Source: Cytophagales bacterium (GTDB lineage: Bacteria > Bacteroidota > Bacteroidia > Cytophagales > Flammeovirgaceae). Taken from it: 64,000 nucleotides of DNA. The stretch is taken from contig JANWWC010000001.1 of assembly GCA_025056215.1 (NCBI GenBank), positions 372,001 through 436,000 of the forward strand. Direction: 5' to 3'. Shown here in pieces: positions 56,130-63,772 of the stretch. The notes below the pieces were generated by a model. It saw nothing but the letters and a program-made list of their open reading frames with translations. It did not search any database and was not told where the DNA came from. The first letter of the stretch is position 1; the number at the start of each line of letters is the position of its first letter. Both the position numbers and the translations under genes were made by a program.

Positions 56130-56855
56130 TCAGCTTATGTATTGAAGAAACTCATTTTTATAAGATTCCTCTTGAAACTTTCCACTATAATAAGCTGTAA
56201 CTGTAGAGCTGTTGATATCTTCTACCCCTCTCATTGAAACGCAAAGATGTTTGGCGTCAATCACTACTGCTACATCTTCTGTTTGAAGAGTTTTTTTAAG
56301 ATCTTGTGCAATTTGAACTGTAAGTCGCTCTTGTACTTGTGGACGTTTTGCATAATACTGCACAATGCGATTGATTTTAGAAAGCCCTATCACTTTCCCA
56401 TTTGAAATGTAAGCTACATGAGCTTTCCCAATAATAGGAACAAAATGATGCTCACAATTAGAGTAGAAAGTAATATCTTTCTCTACTAGCATCTGATTAT
56501 ATTTGTATTTGTTCTGAAACAGCTTGATGTCAGGTCTGTTTTTAGGGTTCAAGCCACTAAAAATTTCTTTGACATACATTTTTGCGACGCGGTAAGGAGT
56601 TCCGCGCAAACTATCATCTGTAAGGTCCAACCCTAAAATTTCCATTATGGCACGAAAATGTTCCGCTATTTTTTCAATTTTTGTTTCATCGCTCATCACA
56701 AAAGCATCAGGGAGCAATGGAGTTTCAGCAGATGTACTAATATGCTCGTCTCCTATTTCGTCATCTTGAAAAACTAAATAAGAAACGTCTTCTTTTTTGA
56801 TACCGTTCTCTTTCTGCTTAGGCAGGGTATTCCACAAAATTTCGTTCGGTTTCAT
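56130..56855 (-). CDS. folE: GTP cyclohydrolase I
   Basis: A 241-residue enzyme that converts GTP to 7,8-dihydroneopterin triphosphate. The catalytic domain (about 60-235) has the zinc ligands in YSNCEHHFVPIIG and the second Cys in KHLCVSMRG, with the conserved GLSKINR. The first 55 residues are an acidic extension without conserved motifs. Its start lies 38 nt inside the end of the PTPS gene upstream, an unusually long overlap, so the two are coupled. Together they make 6-pyruvoyl-tetrahydropterin. Confidence 0.95.
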   Translation of the reverse strand: MKPNEILWNTLPKQKENGIKKEDVSYLVFQDDEIGDEHISTSAETPLLPDAFVMSDETKIEKIAEHFRAIMEILGLDLTDDSLRGTPYRVAKMYVKEIFSGLNPKNRPDIKLFQNKYKYNQMLVEKDITFYSNCEHHFVPIIGKAHVAYISNGKVIGLSKINRIVQYYAKRPQVQERLTVQIAQDLKKTLQTEDVAVVIDAKHLCVSMRGVEDINSSTVTAYYSGKFQEESYKNEFLQYIS

Positions 56856-57225
56856 AAAGAATAATTTTTAATTCGTGTTCTGGTTTTAAATGCTTGCGGA
56901 TTTTATTCCAAATTACTACTGCAATATTTTCAGCTGTAGGATTAAGATTTTTAAATTCTTCTGTATCTAAGTTTAAATTTTTATGATCAAACTTGTCTAT
57001 CACCTCCTCTTTAATGATGTCACTTAACAATTTGAGATCTATTACGTACCCTGTCACAGGGTCTATTTCGCCAGTTACTTTTACTACTAACTCATAATTA
57101 TGCCCATGATAATAAAAATTATTGCATTTCCCGAATATTTTTTGATTTTCTTCATCAGAAAGATGAGGGTTATGAAGTCGATGTGCAGCATTAAAATGTT
57201 CTTTTCGGCAAACTGTTAAGCGCAT
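56818..57225 (-). CDS. 6-pyruvoyl-tetrahydropterin synthase family protein (PTPS-type)
   Basis: A 135-residue COG0720 protein. The zinc ligands are His in FNAAHRLH and two in HGHNY. The catalytic Cys lies six residues before HGH (GKCNNFYYHGH), a Cys-x5-HGH spacing as in eukaryotic PTPS, while queuosine enzymes (QueD) have Cys-x3-HGH. DHKNLN and the Glu in LYETERN complete the active site. PTPS acts on dihydroneopterin triphosphate made by FolE, the overlapping downstream gene. I therefore favour a tetrahydrobiopterin-like route over queuosine, though some members do both. Confidence 0.85.
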   Translation of the reverse strand: MRLTVCRKEHFNAAHRLHNPHLSDEENQKIFGKCNNFYYHGHNYELVVKVTGEIDPVTGYVIDLKLLSDIIKEEVIDKFDHKNLNLDTEEFKNLNPTAENIAVVIWNKIRKHLKPEHELKIILYETERNFVEYPA

Positions 57226-57308
57226 AAATCAGTCTGTTTGTACTCTTAACTTTGCGCTCAATCTTATTGTTTCGAATCTGACTTAAGAATGTATAAGAAA
57301 TAGTGATA

Positions 57309-58619
57309 CTATTTTAGTTTTAAATTCCTTATTTGACCTACTCCAGAGAGAGTAATTTCAATTTGTCGAAGTCTACCCAGTGGTTTTTTGTAAGAAGTTT
57401 GATATATCGGAACATTATCTTCCAAAACTGTAAACTGATTTTTCTGAGTAGAAATAGTCATCTTCTTCCAATCCTGAAAACTCTGCATGAAAACAGATTT
57501 TTCTGCCACATCGTTAGTAATATCCTTTTCAGAAACTCTGTTATAACCTCTGTTGTAATAACTTTTGAATTGTAAAAAAATAGACTCAACATCTCCTTGT
57601 AAACGAATTTGAAGAAAATATCTAGGAGTTTCTATTTTTTCTAAAATGAAAGACTTAAAATCTGCCTCGAACACCAAATTATCTAAATCGTACTCAGATA
57701 AACTCTCAATAGCTAATTTATAGTGCGTAATCAACTTCTCAGTTTCGTTCTTATATTTTTCTACAGAAAAACCAAGCAAAGTATCTTTTACAGGCTGCCT
57801 TTTAATTTCTACTGGATTTCCTCTATCGGTAACGAGTTGCAAATACCACTGTTTAGTAGAAATAGTTAAGGGAATAAAAGCTTTGATTTCTTCATTGATG
57901 TAAAGCCTTACGGGATAATATCCTTCTCGATAAAACTGATGAATCATTTCAGTATCATTAAGTTTTATAACGTAAGAAGAGCCATCTCCAAAAGCAATTA
58001 CCTTTTTAGGAAGATTCATTAAATGTCGAATATCAAACTGAAATAAAATAGAAACAGGTAGTGAATCTGGTGAAGTTAGATATTTGTGCCTGAAAAAAAC
58101 AGGTGCAGTCTCATAATCTCTTCTGAAAAATACAAAAACAATAGTTGCAATTCCTATGACACATAAAGCAATAAATCCATATAACCAAATTAGTCGCTTA
58201 GAACCAATAAAAGTTCCTTTTTTTTTAGATTTATTTTCTAGAATCTCATCTCTTTCTTTTTCAAGGGTAACATCGTTGTTACATTCAATAACTGGACTCG
58301 ACGAGTGAGATGAATGATTCGAGACGCGAGTATCTACCGAAACCAAATGTTTTTTCTTTTCTTTGTAATCAGACCAATTAGTATATCCTAAGTACATAGC
58401 TAATGCATCGAGCGTAGTAGTATGATGAGGACGGTCTAAGGGTTTGATTTTTCCCCATATTCTTTTTAAAGTAGAAGTGCTTAATTGAATACCTGTTTTC
58501 TGGTATATTTTTTCAGAAAGATCTACAAAATTGCGATGAGTCCACGCCTCGCTACTTCCATAACCAAAAATTTCTTCTATTTCCTTCTTGCATAAAGCTA
58601 AATATGCATCTTGCAACAT
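57309..58619 (-). CDS. Membrane protein with DNA-binding-like N-terminal domain
   Basis: A 436-residue protein. The N-terminal 90 residues (LSEKIYQKTGIQLSTSTLKRIWG ... TLDALAMYLGYTNWSDYK) form a helical, HTH-like domain common in Bacteroidota proteins of unknown role. A charged linker (about 95-140) and one membrane helix (about 142-165) follow. The outer part holds a PKD-like beta segment (FQFDIRHLMNLPKKVIAFGDGSS) and a jelly-roll-like C-terminus. The layout suggests a cytoplasmic DNA- or RNA-contacting head coupled to an external sensor, a one-component membrane regulator; this is inference. It stands alone, with an 860-nt gap upstream. Confidence 0.6.
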   Translation of the reverse strand: MLQDAYLALCKKEIEEIFGYGSSEAWTHRNFVDLSEKIYQKTGIQLSTSTLKRIWGKIKPLDRPHHTTTLDALAMYLGYTNWSDYKEKKKHLVSVDTRVSNHSSHSSSPVIECNNDVTLEKERDEILENKSKKKGTFIGSKRLIWLYGFIALCVIGIATIVFVFFRRDYETAPVFFRHKYLTSPDSLPVSILFQFDIRHLMNLPKKVIAFGDGSSYVIKLNDTEMIHQFYREGYYPVRLYINEEIKAFIPLTISTKQWYLQLVTDRGNPVEIKRQPVKDTLLGFSVEKYKNETEKLITHYKLAIESLSEYDLDNLVFEADFKSFILEKIETPRYFLQIRLQGDVESIFLQFKSYYNRGYNRVSEKDITNDVAEKSVFMQSFQDWKKMTISTQKNQFTVLEDNVPIYQTSYKKPLGRLRQIEITLSGVGQIRNLKLK

Positions 58620-59458
58620 AAAAACATGACTCTGATTGCTTCAACGAAATTAAAAAAACAAAAGACGTTATGTAAATCTTTTCTAAATTATAAAACGCAA
58701 AACTAAATAAGAGCGCTATCCTTGCAAGAGATTTTTCTAAATGAATGAAAATAATGATACTTAGTTAGTTATTTATACTCTGTAATTTCGCGTATGCGAA
58801 GCCTACTAAAAATAATTATAGGGACCACGTATTAGGAATTGGATGTACAATTTACTCTTACAAGTGGGCAACTACTTTTAATAAGCATTTTTTAAGAATA
58901 CAACAGATGAGTTAGTTTCTATAGAACCACCAACCGATGCAGTTCATAAAAAACAGTGGAGGTTTTTTAGTGAATGGTGCAAGAATCATAGGAAAGACTG
59001 TCAATTCGAATGTTGGACCGCCGAGCCAATCCTACCACTTACTTAGAGATATTAGCAACATCCATATTGAGAAAAATAGCGTATTTTCACAAGTAGAAGC
59101 TGATATGAGCGATGATCTATTTTTTTTAAAAAAAACAACAGCGGAAACTAAAATTTAAGAGTAAGAGAAGATGTAGGAGACACAATACAGTATTGAAATA
59201 ATTAAAGTTCAAGGCGGCTCAAATTGGTTGTTATGTTAAAACCATATCAACTCGATACAAAATATGAAACTTGATGCAATTACTCATCGAACACCGTAAA
59301 TAGCTTTCAAACCGTTACTGAGTCATTGCTATAGACACGCGAGAATTACCTTTCGGAATTGGTAGCAATCCGCAACGCTCTCATTTAAAAACTTATCAAG
59401 CATAGAAATAAATTGATGCCAGAGCAAGTTAATTTTTTACGCTTTGATTTATTTTCTC
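58620..59458. other. Long intergenic gap with broken open frames
   Basis: About 840 nt without a supportable gene. Short open frames occur, for example 73 codons at 58937-59158 and an overlapping frame with SEWCKNHRKDCQFECW, but none has a recognised family or clear start signal. No tRNA, hairpin array or terminal repeats of an insertion sequence were seen. A decayed gene or an unrecognised RNA cannot be excluded. Confidence 0.4.
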
Positions 59459-59466
59459 TAAATTTG
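59459..59466 (+). promoter_or_regulatory. Putative -7 element before cysH
   Basis: TAAATTTG at 59459-59466 is a perfect match to TAnnTTTG. The -33 position is only T-rich. Transcription would begin near 59473, which leaves almost no leader for the ATG at 59479 and a 15-nt leader for the one at 59488. Confidence 0.4.
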
Positions 59467-59478
59467 CCGTAAACTTCC

Positions 59479-60213
59479 ATGAAAGCAATGAATATTGTAG
59501 CGAACGCTTCTAACAAAAACTTACTTCAACGCGCTGAAAGCGCTGTGATAGAGGATGATATTATTTCTTCTATGCAAAATCTTGCTAATGAGTTCAAAGA
59601 TAAAATTGTATTTTCTACAAGTTTGGGAGCAGAAGACCAAGTAATTACTCACATCATTCGGAGCTACCAAATTCCTATTAGAATTTTTACTTTGGACACT
59701 GGAAGATTATATGAAGAAACTTATAAAACTCTTCAGCGCACAAATGAGTACTACGGAATGAACATCGAAGTATTTTTCCCCGATACTCACAAAGTGCAAG
59801 AATTAGTAACTAAAAAGGGAGCGTTCAGTTTTTATGAATCGATAGAAAACCGAAAAGAATGCTGTTATATTCGCAAAGTAGAACCTCTCAAGCGAGCAAT
59901 AGCAGAGATGGAATGCTGGATAACAGGCATTCGCGCAGAACAATCGGAGAATCGCCTAGAAATGACTACTTTAGAATGGGACGAAAGCAATCAAATTGTA
60001 AAATATCATCCTTTGCTTAAATGGACCGAAGCAGAGGTGTGGAACTTTATTCGAAAAAACCATATTCCTTATAATGTGTTGCATGACAAAGGATTCCCTA
60101 GTATCGGATGCGCGCCCTGTACAAGAGCTATAAAACCAGGAGAAGATTTTCGAGCAGGACGCTGGTGGTGGGAAGATAAATCCAAAAAAGAATGTGGCTT
60201 GCACGAAAGATAA
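59479..60213 (+). CDS. cysH: Adenylylsulfate/phosphoadenylylsulfate reductase (CysH)
   Basis: A 244-residue sulfonucleotide reductase: FSTSLGAEDQVITH is the PP-loop, TLDTGRLYEETY follows, and WITGIRAEQS is conserved. Four Cys residues for a [4Fe-4S] cluster are present (C128-C129, C211 and C214), and the catalytic Cys239 lies in ECGLH. The cluster pattern points to adenylylsulfate (APS) rather than PAPS as substrate. It reduces activated sulfate to sulfite with thioredoxin. The start may be Met4 (59488), given the promoter position. No other sulfate-assimilation gene is near. Confidence 0.93.
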   Translation: MKAMNIVANASNKNLLQRAESAVIEDDIISSMQNLANEFKDKIVFSTSLGAEDQVITHIIRSYQIPIRIFTLDTGRLYEETYKTLQRTNEYYGMNIEVFFPDTHKVQELVTKKGAFSFYESIENRKECCYIRKVEPLKRAIAEMECWITGIRAEQSENRLEMTTLEWDESNQIVKYHPLLKWTEAEVWNFIRKNHIPYNVLHDKGFPSIGCAPCTRAIKPGEDFRAGRWWWEDKSKKECGLHER

Positions 60214-60278
60214 TTTTTTAAACTTTTGTCTTTCATAACATGTTTCAACATTAAATTTCGGTGTAGTTTCAGAAAAAA

Positions 60279-60890
60279 ATGAAGTTTTCATCTCGTTTAA
60301 TAGAAGAGGCAGTAGAAGAATTCGCAAAATTTCCAGGAATCGGTAGAAAGTCTGCCTTAAGGCATGTGTTATTTTTATTAAAACAGGAAATTCATGTAAC
60401 TCATCGCTTTACACAAGCTCTCAATAATCTTCGAGAGCACATTCAATATTGTAAAAGATGTCATAACGTTTCTGACGAGCCTATTTGCGAAATTTGTAAA
60501 AATCCACTCCGCGACACTTCTACTATCTGTGTAGTAGAACAAATTACCGACTTGATAGCAATCGAAAACACACATCAATACAACGGATTATTTCATGTAT
60601 TAGGAGGAGTTATTTCTCCTATAGACGGCATATCTCCTGAAAAACTGCACATCAATACCCTCATCGAACGCATCAAGACAGAACCCATTCGAGAAGTGAT
60701 TTTGGCACTCAATTCTAAAATGGAATCTGAAACAACTGCTTTTTATATCACTAAGAAACTAAAAGATTTATCCATTCCAAATCTTAAAATCACAACTATT
60801 GCGCGAGGAGTTCCTATCGGGAGCGAGCTCGAATATACTGATGAGGTTACTTTAGGGAGAAGTATCCTTGCAAGAACAATTTATGAATAA
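60279..60890 (+). CDS. recR: Recombination protein RecR
   Basis: A 203-residue RecR. The N-terminal helix-hairpin-helix is FPGIGRKSALRH, the zinc finger is C58-C61-C70-C73, and a Toprim domain follows (CVVEQITDLIAIE, LHVLGGVISPIDG-like). RecR forms a ring with RecO that loads RecA at gaps. The length is standard. It lies 65 nt after cysH on the same strand and 62 nt before the TPR gene. Confidence 0.96.
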   Translation: MKFSSRLIEEAVEEFAKFPGIGRKSALRHVLFLLKQEIHVTHRFTQALNNLREHIQYCKRCHNVSDEPICEICKNPLRDTSTICVVEQITDLIAIENTHQYNGLFHVLGGVISPIDGISPEKLHINTLIERIKTEPIREVILALNSKMESETTAFYITKKLKDLSIPNLKITTIARGVPIGSELEYTDEVTLGRSILARTIYE

Positions 60891-60952
60891 AAATTTTTGT
60901 TTTTTTCCTTAACTTGATAATTTCGAAACAGCAATGTTATTCTTCGTCTGCT

Positions 60953-62074
60953 ATGCGATTCTTTTTAATAATTTCAAGCTTCTTTATTTGGAACTGCGCT
61001 TATAGTCAAAAAAATATCGAAATTATCGACCCAGAAACAGCAAAAGTAGACGGCAAAATTGTAAAAATTGAGTCGCTAGATAAAATCATGAAAGAAGCGG
61101 TCATCTTTAAAAAAATTCAAGTTTCAGAAGAATGGTACAACAAAGGCGTAGAACTTGCAGATAAAAAACAATATCAGGAAGCTTTGGAAGCTTTTGGACA
61201 AGCAGTGCGATTTAATCCAGAATTTGCCAAAGCATATTCCAACAGAGGAGCAGTGTATCTAGAAATAGAAAAATACGAGGAAGCCATTAAAGATTTTGAT
61301 TTAGCCATTTCGACAGATAACAACCTTTCCACCGCTTATTACGGAAAAGGTAGAGCTCTGTTTTTACAAGAACGCTACAATATGGCAATTGAAGCTTTTG
61401 ATGAAGCTATCAAACGCAATCTTCAAACTCCCCAAGTCTATTACTTTCGAGGAGTTGCTAAGTTTATGATTGAAAAATATCAAGACGCAATAGCGGATTT
61501 TAACAAAACTATTCAGTTAGATAATAAGTTTGCATATGCCTATAACGACAGAGCTAGTGCCAAACGCATGATAGAAGATTATAAAGGAGCAGAAGAAGAC
61601 TATACAAAAGCAATCGGACTAGATGCCACTCTTTCAATTGCTTATGCTAATCGTGCATCTGTTCGCCTAAAACTTAAAAAACTTAACGACGCTATCGCCG
61701 ATTATACCAAAGCGATTCAAATTGACAATCGCAACTATATTGCTTATAACAATCGAGGGCTCGCCAAGCTCGAAAACAAAGATTACTTAGGGGCCATTGC
61801 AGATTTTACTGAGTGCCTAAAGATACAGCCTAACTACTTTTATGCCTTCAACAATCGAGCAGTTGCCTATTATAAGCTTCAAAAATACAAAGAATCTGTT
61901 TTGGATTGTGACGATGCTATTAAACTTAATCCGAATTATGCGGATGCCTATTTAAATCGAGGAATTGCTAAAGAAATGATTCGAGATAATGAAGGAGCCT
62001 GCTCCGACTGGAAAAAAGCCGGAAATCTCGGAATTAAAGCAGGTGATGTATATTATAGTGAAAACTGCTATTAG
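60953..62074 (+). CDS. Exported tetratricopeptide-repeat protein
   Basis: A 373-residue protein; the ATG at 60953 begins a signal peptide (MRFFLIISS ... CAYSQ), while a TTG 39 nt earlier does not fit. From about residue 60 to the end there are nine or so TPR units with the consensus AYxNRGxxxxxxxxYxxAIxDFxxAI. TPR arrays bind other proteins. Location in the periplasm is expected. The partner is unknown. Confidence 0.85.
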   Translation: MRFFLIISSFFIWNCAYSQKNIEIIDPETAKVDGKIVKIESLDKIMKEAVIFKKIQVSEEWYNKGVELADKKQYQEALEAFGQAVRFNPEFAKAYSNRGAVYLEIEKYEEAIKDFDLAISTDNNLSTAYYGKGRALFLQERYNMAIEAFDEAIKRNLQTPQVYYFRGVAKFMIEKYQDAIADFNKTIQLDNKFAYAYNDRASAKRMIEDYKGAEEDYTKAIGLDATLSIAYANRASVRLKLKKLNDAIADYTKAIQIDNRNYIAYNNRGLAKLENKDYLGAIADFTECLKIQPNYFYAFNNRAVAYYKLQKYKESVLDCDDAIKLNPNYADAYLNRGIAKEMIRDNEGACSDWKKAGNLGIKAGDVYYSENCY

Positions 62075-62104
62075 TCTACAGTTTCTTGGTGCTATCCAAA
62101 TAAG

Positions 62105-62136
62105 TTTGGCTATAAAAAGATTCGCTACTATATTTG
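62105..62136 (+). promoter_or_regulatory. Strong Bacteroidota-type promoter of the SbtA-family gene
   Basis: TTTG at 62105-62108, a 20-nt spacer and TATATTTG at 62129-62136 match both consensus elements exactly. Transcription would begin near 62143, about 13 nt before the ATG. Confidence 0.65.
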
Positions 62137-62147
62137 TTGGCCAACAA
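62134..62147. promoter_or_regulatory. Perfect palindrome over the promoter (candidate operator)
   Basis: TTGTTGGCCAACAA is a 14-bp perfect inverted repeat that overlaps the last three bases of the -7 element and the likely transcription start. A dimeric repressor bound here would block the polymerase. No regulator gene is adjacent. Confidence 0.5.
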
Positions 62148-62155
62148 TATATAGC

Positions 62156-63148
62156 ATGAATACAGAACTCATTATCAACAACATCCTACAGCCTCCTATT
62201 TTGTTTTTTTTTCTCGGCCTTTTAGCAGTATACTTCAAATCTACTTTTGAAATGCCTCCTCCTCTCCCTCGCTTTTTTTCTTACTATCTTCTTTTCTCAA
62301 TAGGATTTAAAGGAGGCGAAGAATTACGACACAGCGGATTCAACTTAGAGGTAATGTATGCTCTTTTGGCTGCCATTTTTATTGCTACTCTTATTCCATT
62401 TTACACTTTTTTCATTCTCAAAAAAAAAGTAGGATTGTACAATGCAGGAGCTATCGCTGCTACTTATGGCTCAGTAAGTGCTGTCACTTTCATTACTACT
62501 GCGTCTTTTTTGAGCTCTATTAAACTACATTTTGGCGGACACATGGTGGCTGCAATGGCGATGATGGAGTCGCCTGCTATTATTATTGGTGTGTATCTTA
62601 CGCGAAAGTATCTACAAAAAGAAGGAGGACATGCAGGACAAATTGTTCCTAAATTTTCGCGTTGGCAAACGACCAAAGAAGCGCTTCTTGATGGCTCAGT
62701 ATTCCTTCTATTAGGAAGCCTACTAATTGGAATGATTTCATCTGAAAAACAAGCACATACGATCACACCTTTCACAGAAAGCATTTTTAAAGGTATGTTG
62801 TGCTTTTTTTTACTTGAGATGGGCTTACAAGCCGGAAAAAGAATGAAAGAAATCTTTCAATCAGGTTTTTTATTGGTAGGATTTGCGATTATTGCTCCGG
62901 TAATCAATGCATTTATAGGGATATCTTTTGCTTACCTTATCGGATTAAGCGTAGGAAATGCTTTAATTTTATCAGTTTTGGCAGCAAGTGCCTCTTACAT
63001 TGCGGTACCTGCTGCGATGCGCATCGCTATTCCAGAAGCAAGTCCTGGAATCTATATCCCAATGGCGTTGGCAATCACTTTCCCTTTTAACATCGTAGTA
63101 GGAATTCCGTTATACTATCAAATTATCGTGAAAGTATGGGAAATGTAA
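62156..63148 (+). CDS. SbtA-family sodium-dependent bicarbonate transporter
   Basis: A 330-residue membrane protein with about ten helices in two similar halves. The motifs FKGGEELRHSGF, ATYGSVSAVTFITT and the second-half VLAASASYIAVPAAMRIAIPEASPGIY match the SbtA family (formerly DUF897). SbtA imports bicarbonate with sodium in cyanobacteria; in heterotrophs it may feed carboxylases. The family call is firm; bicarbonate as substrate is by homology. A well-formed promoter with a palindrome lies just upstream. SbtB, the usual PII-like partner, is not visible. Confidence 0.85.
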   Translation: MNTELIINNILQPPILFFFLGLLAVYFKSTFEMPPPLPRFFSYYLLFSIGFKGGEELRHSGFNLEVMYALLAAIFIATLIPFYTFFILKKKVGLYNAGAIAATYGSVSAVTFITTASFLSSIKLHFGGHMVAAMAMMESPAIIIGVYLTRKYLQKEGGHAGQIVPKFSRWQTTKEALLDGSVFLLLGSLLIGMISSEKQAHTITPFTESIFKGMLCFFLLEMGLQAGKRMKEIFQSGFLLVGFAIIAPVINAFIGISFAYLIGLSVGNALILSVLAASASYIAVPAAMRIAIPEASPGIYIPMALAITFPFNIVVGIPLYYQIIVKVWEM

Positions 63149-63163
63149 TCCATAAGAAAAACT

Positions 63164-63196
63164 TTTGATGAGCTCACTTTAAATTTATTAACTTTG
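63164..63196 (+). promoter_or_regulatory. Putative nuoB promoter
   Basis: TTTG at 63164-63167, a 21-nt spacer and TAACTTTG at 63189-63196, both exact consensus elements. The nuoB ATG is 17 nt downstream. Confidence 0.6.
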
Positions 63197-63213
63197 AAGT
63201 TGTTTTAATCGCT

Positions 63214-63741
63214 ATGACGTCAGTTCCAGAGAAAAATTTTGCAATAGGAGGCATTATTCTTACCACAATAGAAGACCTATTCAATTGGGCACGATTGTCT
63301 TCGTTGTGGCCTATGGGATTTGGACTGGCATGTTGTGCTATCGAAATGATGTCAACTTACGCTTCTAACTACGATTTAGACCGCTTTGGCATCATTCCAC
63401 GTGCCTCTCCGCGGCAATCCGATGTGATGATTGTAGCAGGAACGGTCACCTTTAAAATGGCTGACCGCGTTAGACGTTTGTATGAACAAATGCCAGAACC
63501 GCGATATGTAATTTCTATGGGTAGTTGCTCTAACTGCGGCGGACCCTATTGGGAGCACGGTTATCACGTCGTAAAAGGAGTAGATAGAATTATTCCTGTT
63601 GATGTATATGTGCCAGGATGCCCTCCGCGCCCCGAAGCTCTTATAGACGGATTTTTAAAACTTCAACAAAAAATTAGAAGAGAATCTTTAAAAGCTCCTT
63701 CTTTAGTAACGAAGTTGCTCAATTCAGGAAACAATTCATAA
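63214..63741 (+). CDS. nuoB: NADH-quinone oxidoreductase subunit B
   Basis: A 175-residue complex I subunit that holds cluster N2, the last iron-sulfur centre before quinone. The four Cys ligands are visible: the tandem pair in [10 protein letters not shown], one in [10 protein letters not shown] and one in [11 protein letters not shown]. Length and motifs are typical. Neither nuoA before it nor nuoC after it is present, and it has its own promoter and terminator-like hairpins, so it is a single-gene unit. It is convergent with the peroxiredoxin gene. Confidence 0.95.
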   Translation: MTSVPEKNFAIGGIILTTIEDLFNWARLSSLWPMGFGLACCAIEMMSTYASNYDLDRFGIIPRASPRQSDVMIVAGTVTFKMADRVRRLYEQMPEPRYVISMGSCSNCGGPYWEHGYHVVKGVDRIIPVDVYVPGCPPRPEALIDGFLKLQQKIRRESLKAPSLVTKLLNSGNNS

Positions 63742-63772
63742 AGAATTGTTCAAAAAAACAGATGTTTTTTTT
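63731..63772. terminator. Tandem weak hairpins between nuoB and the peroxiredoxin gene
   Basis: ACAATTC-ataaa-GAATTGT (63731-63749) spans the nuoB stop, and AAAAAAAC-agat-GTTTTTTT (63752-63771) follows. Both are AT-rich, but the T run and position between convergent genes suggest bidirectional termination. Confidence 0.5.

Noticed and set aside
56818-57225. Calling the COG0720 gene queD
   Set aside because: The Cys-x5-HGH spacing and overlap with folE fit PTPS better, and no other queuosine gene is present.
58937-59158. 73-codon open frame beginning with ATG in the long gap
   Set aside because: No recognised family, no start signal, and an equally protein-like overlapping frame; kept only as part of the gap description.
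59299-59405. Short readable stretch before cysH suspected to be a transposase remnant
   Set aside because: No terminal inverted repeats, target duplication or transposase motif could be found.
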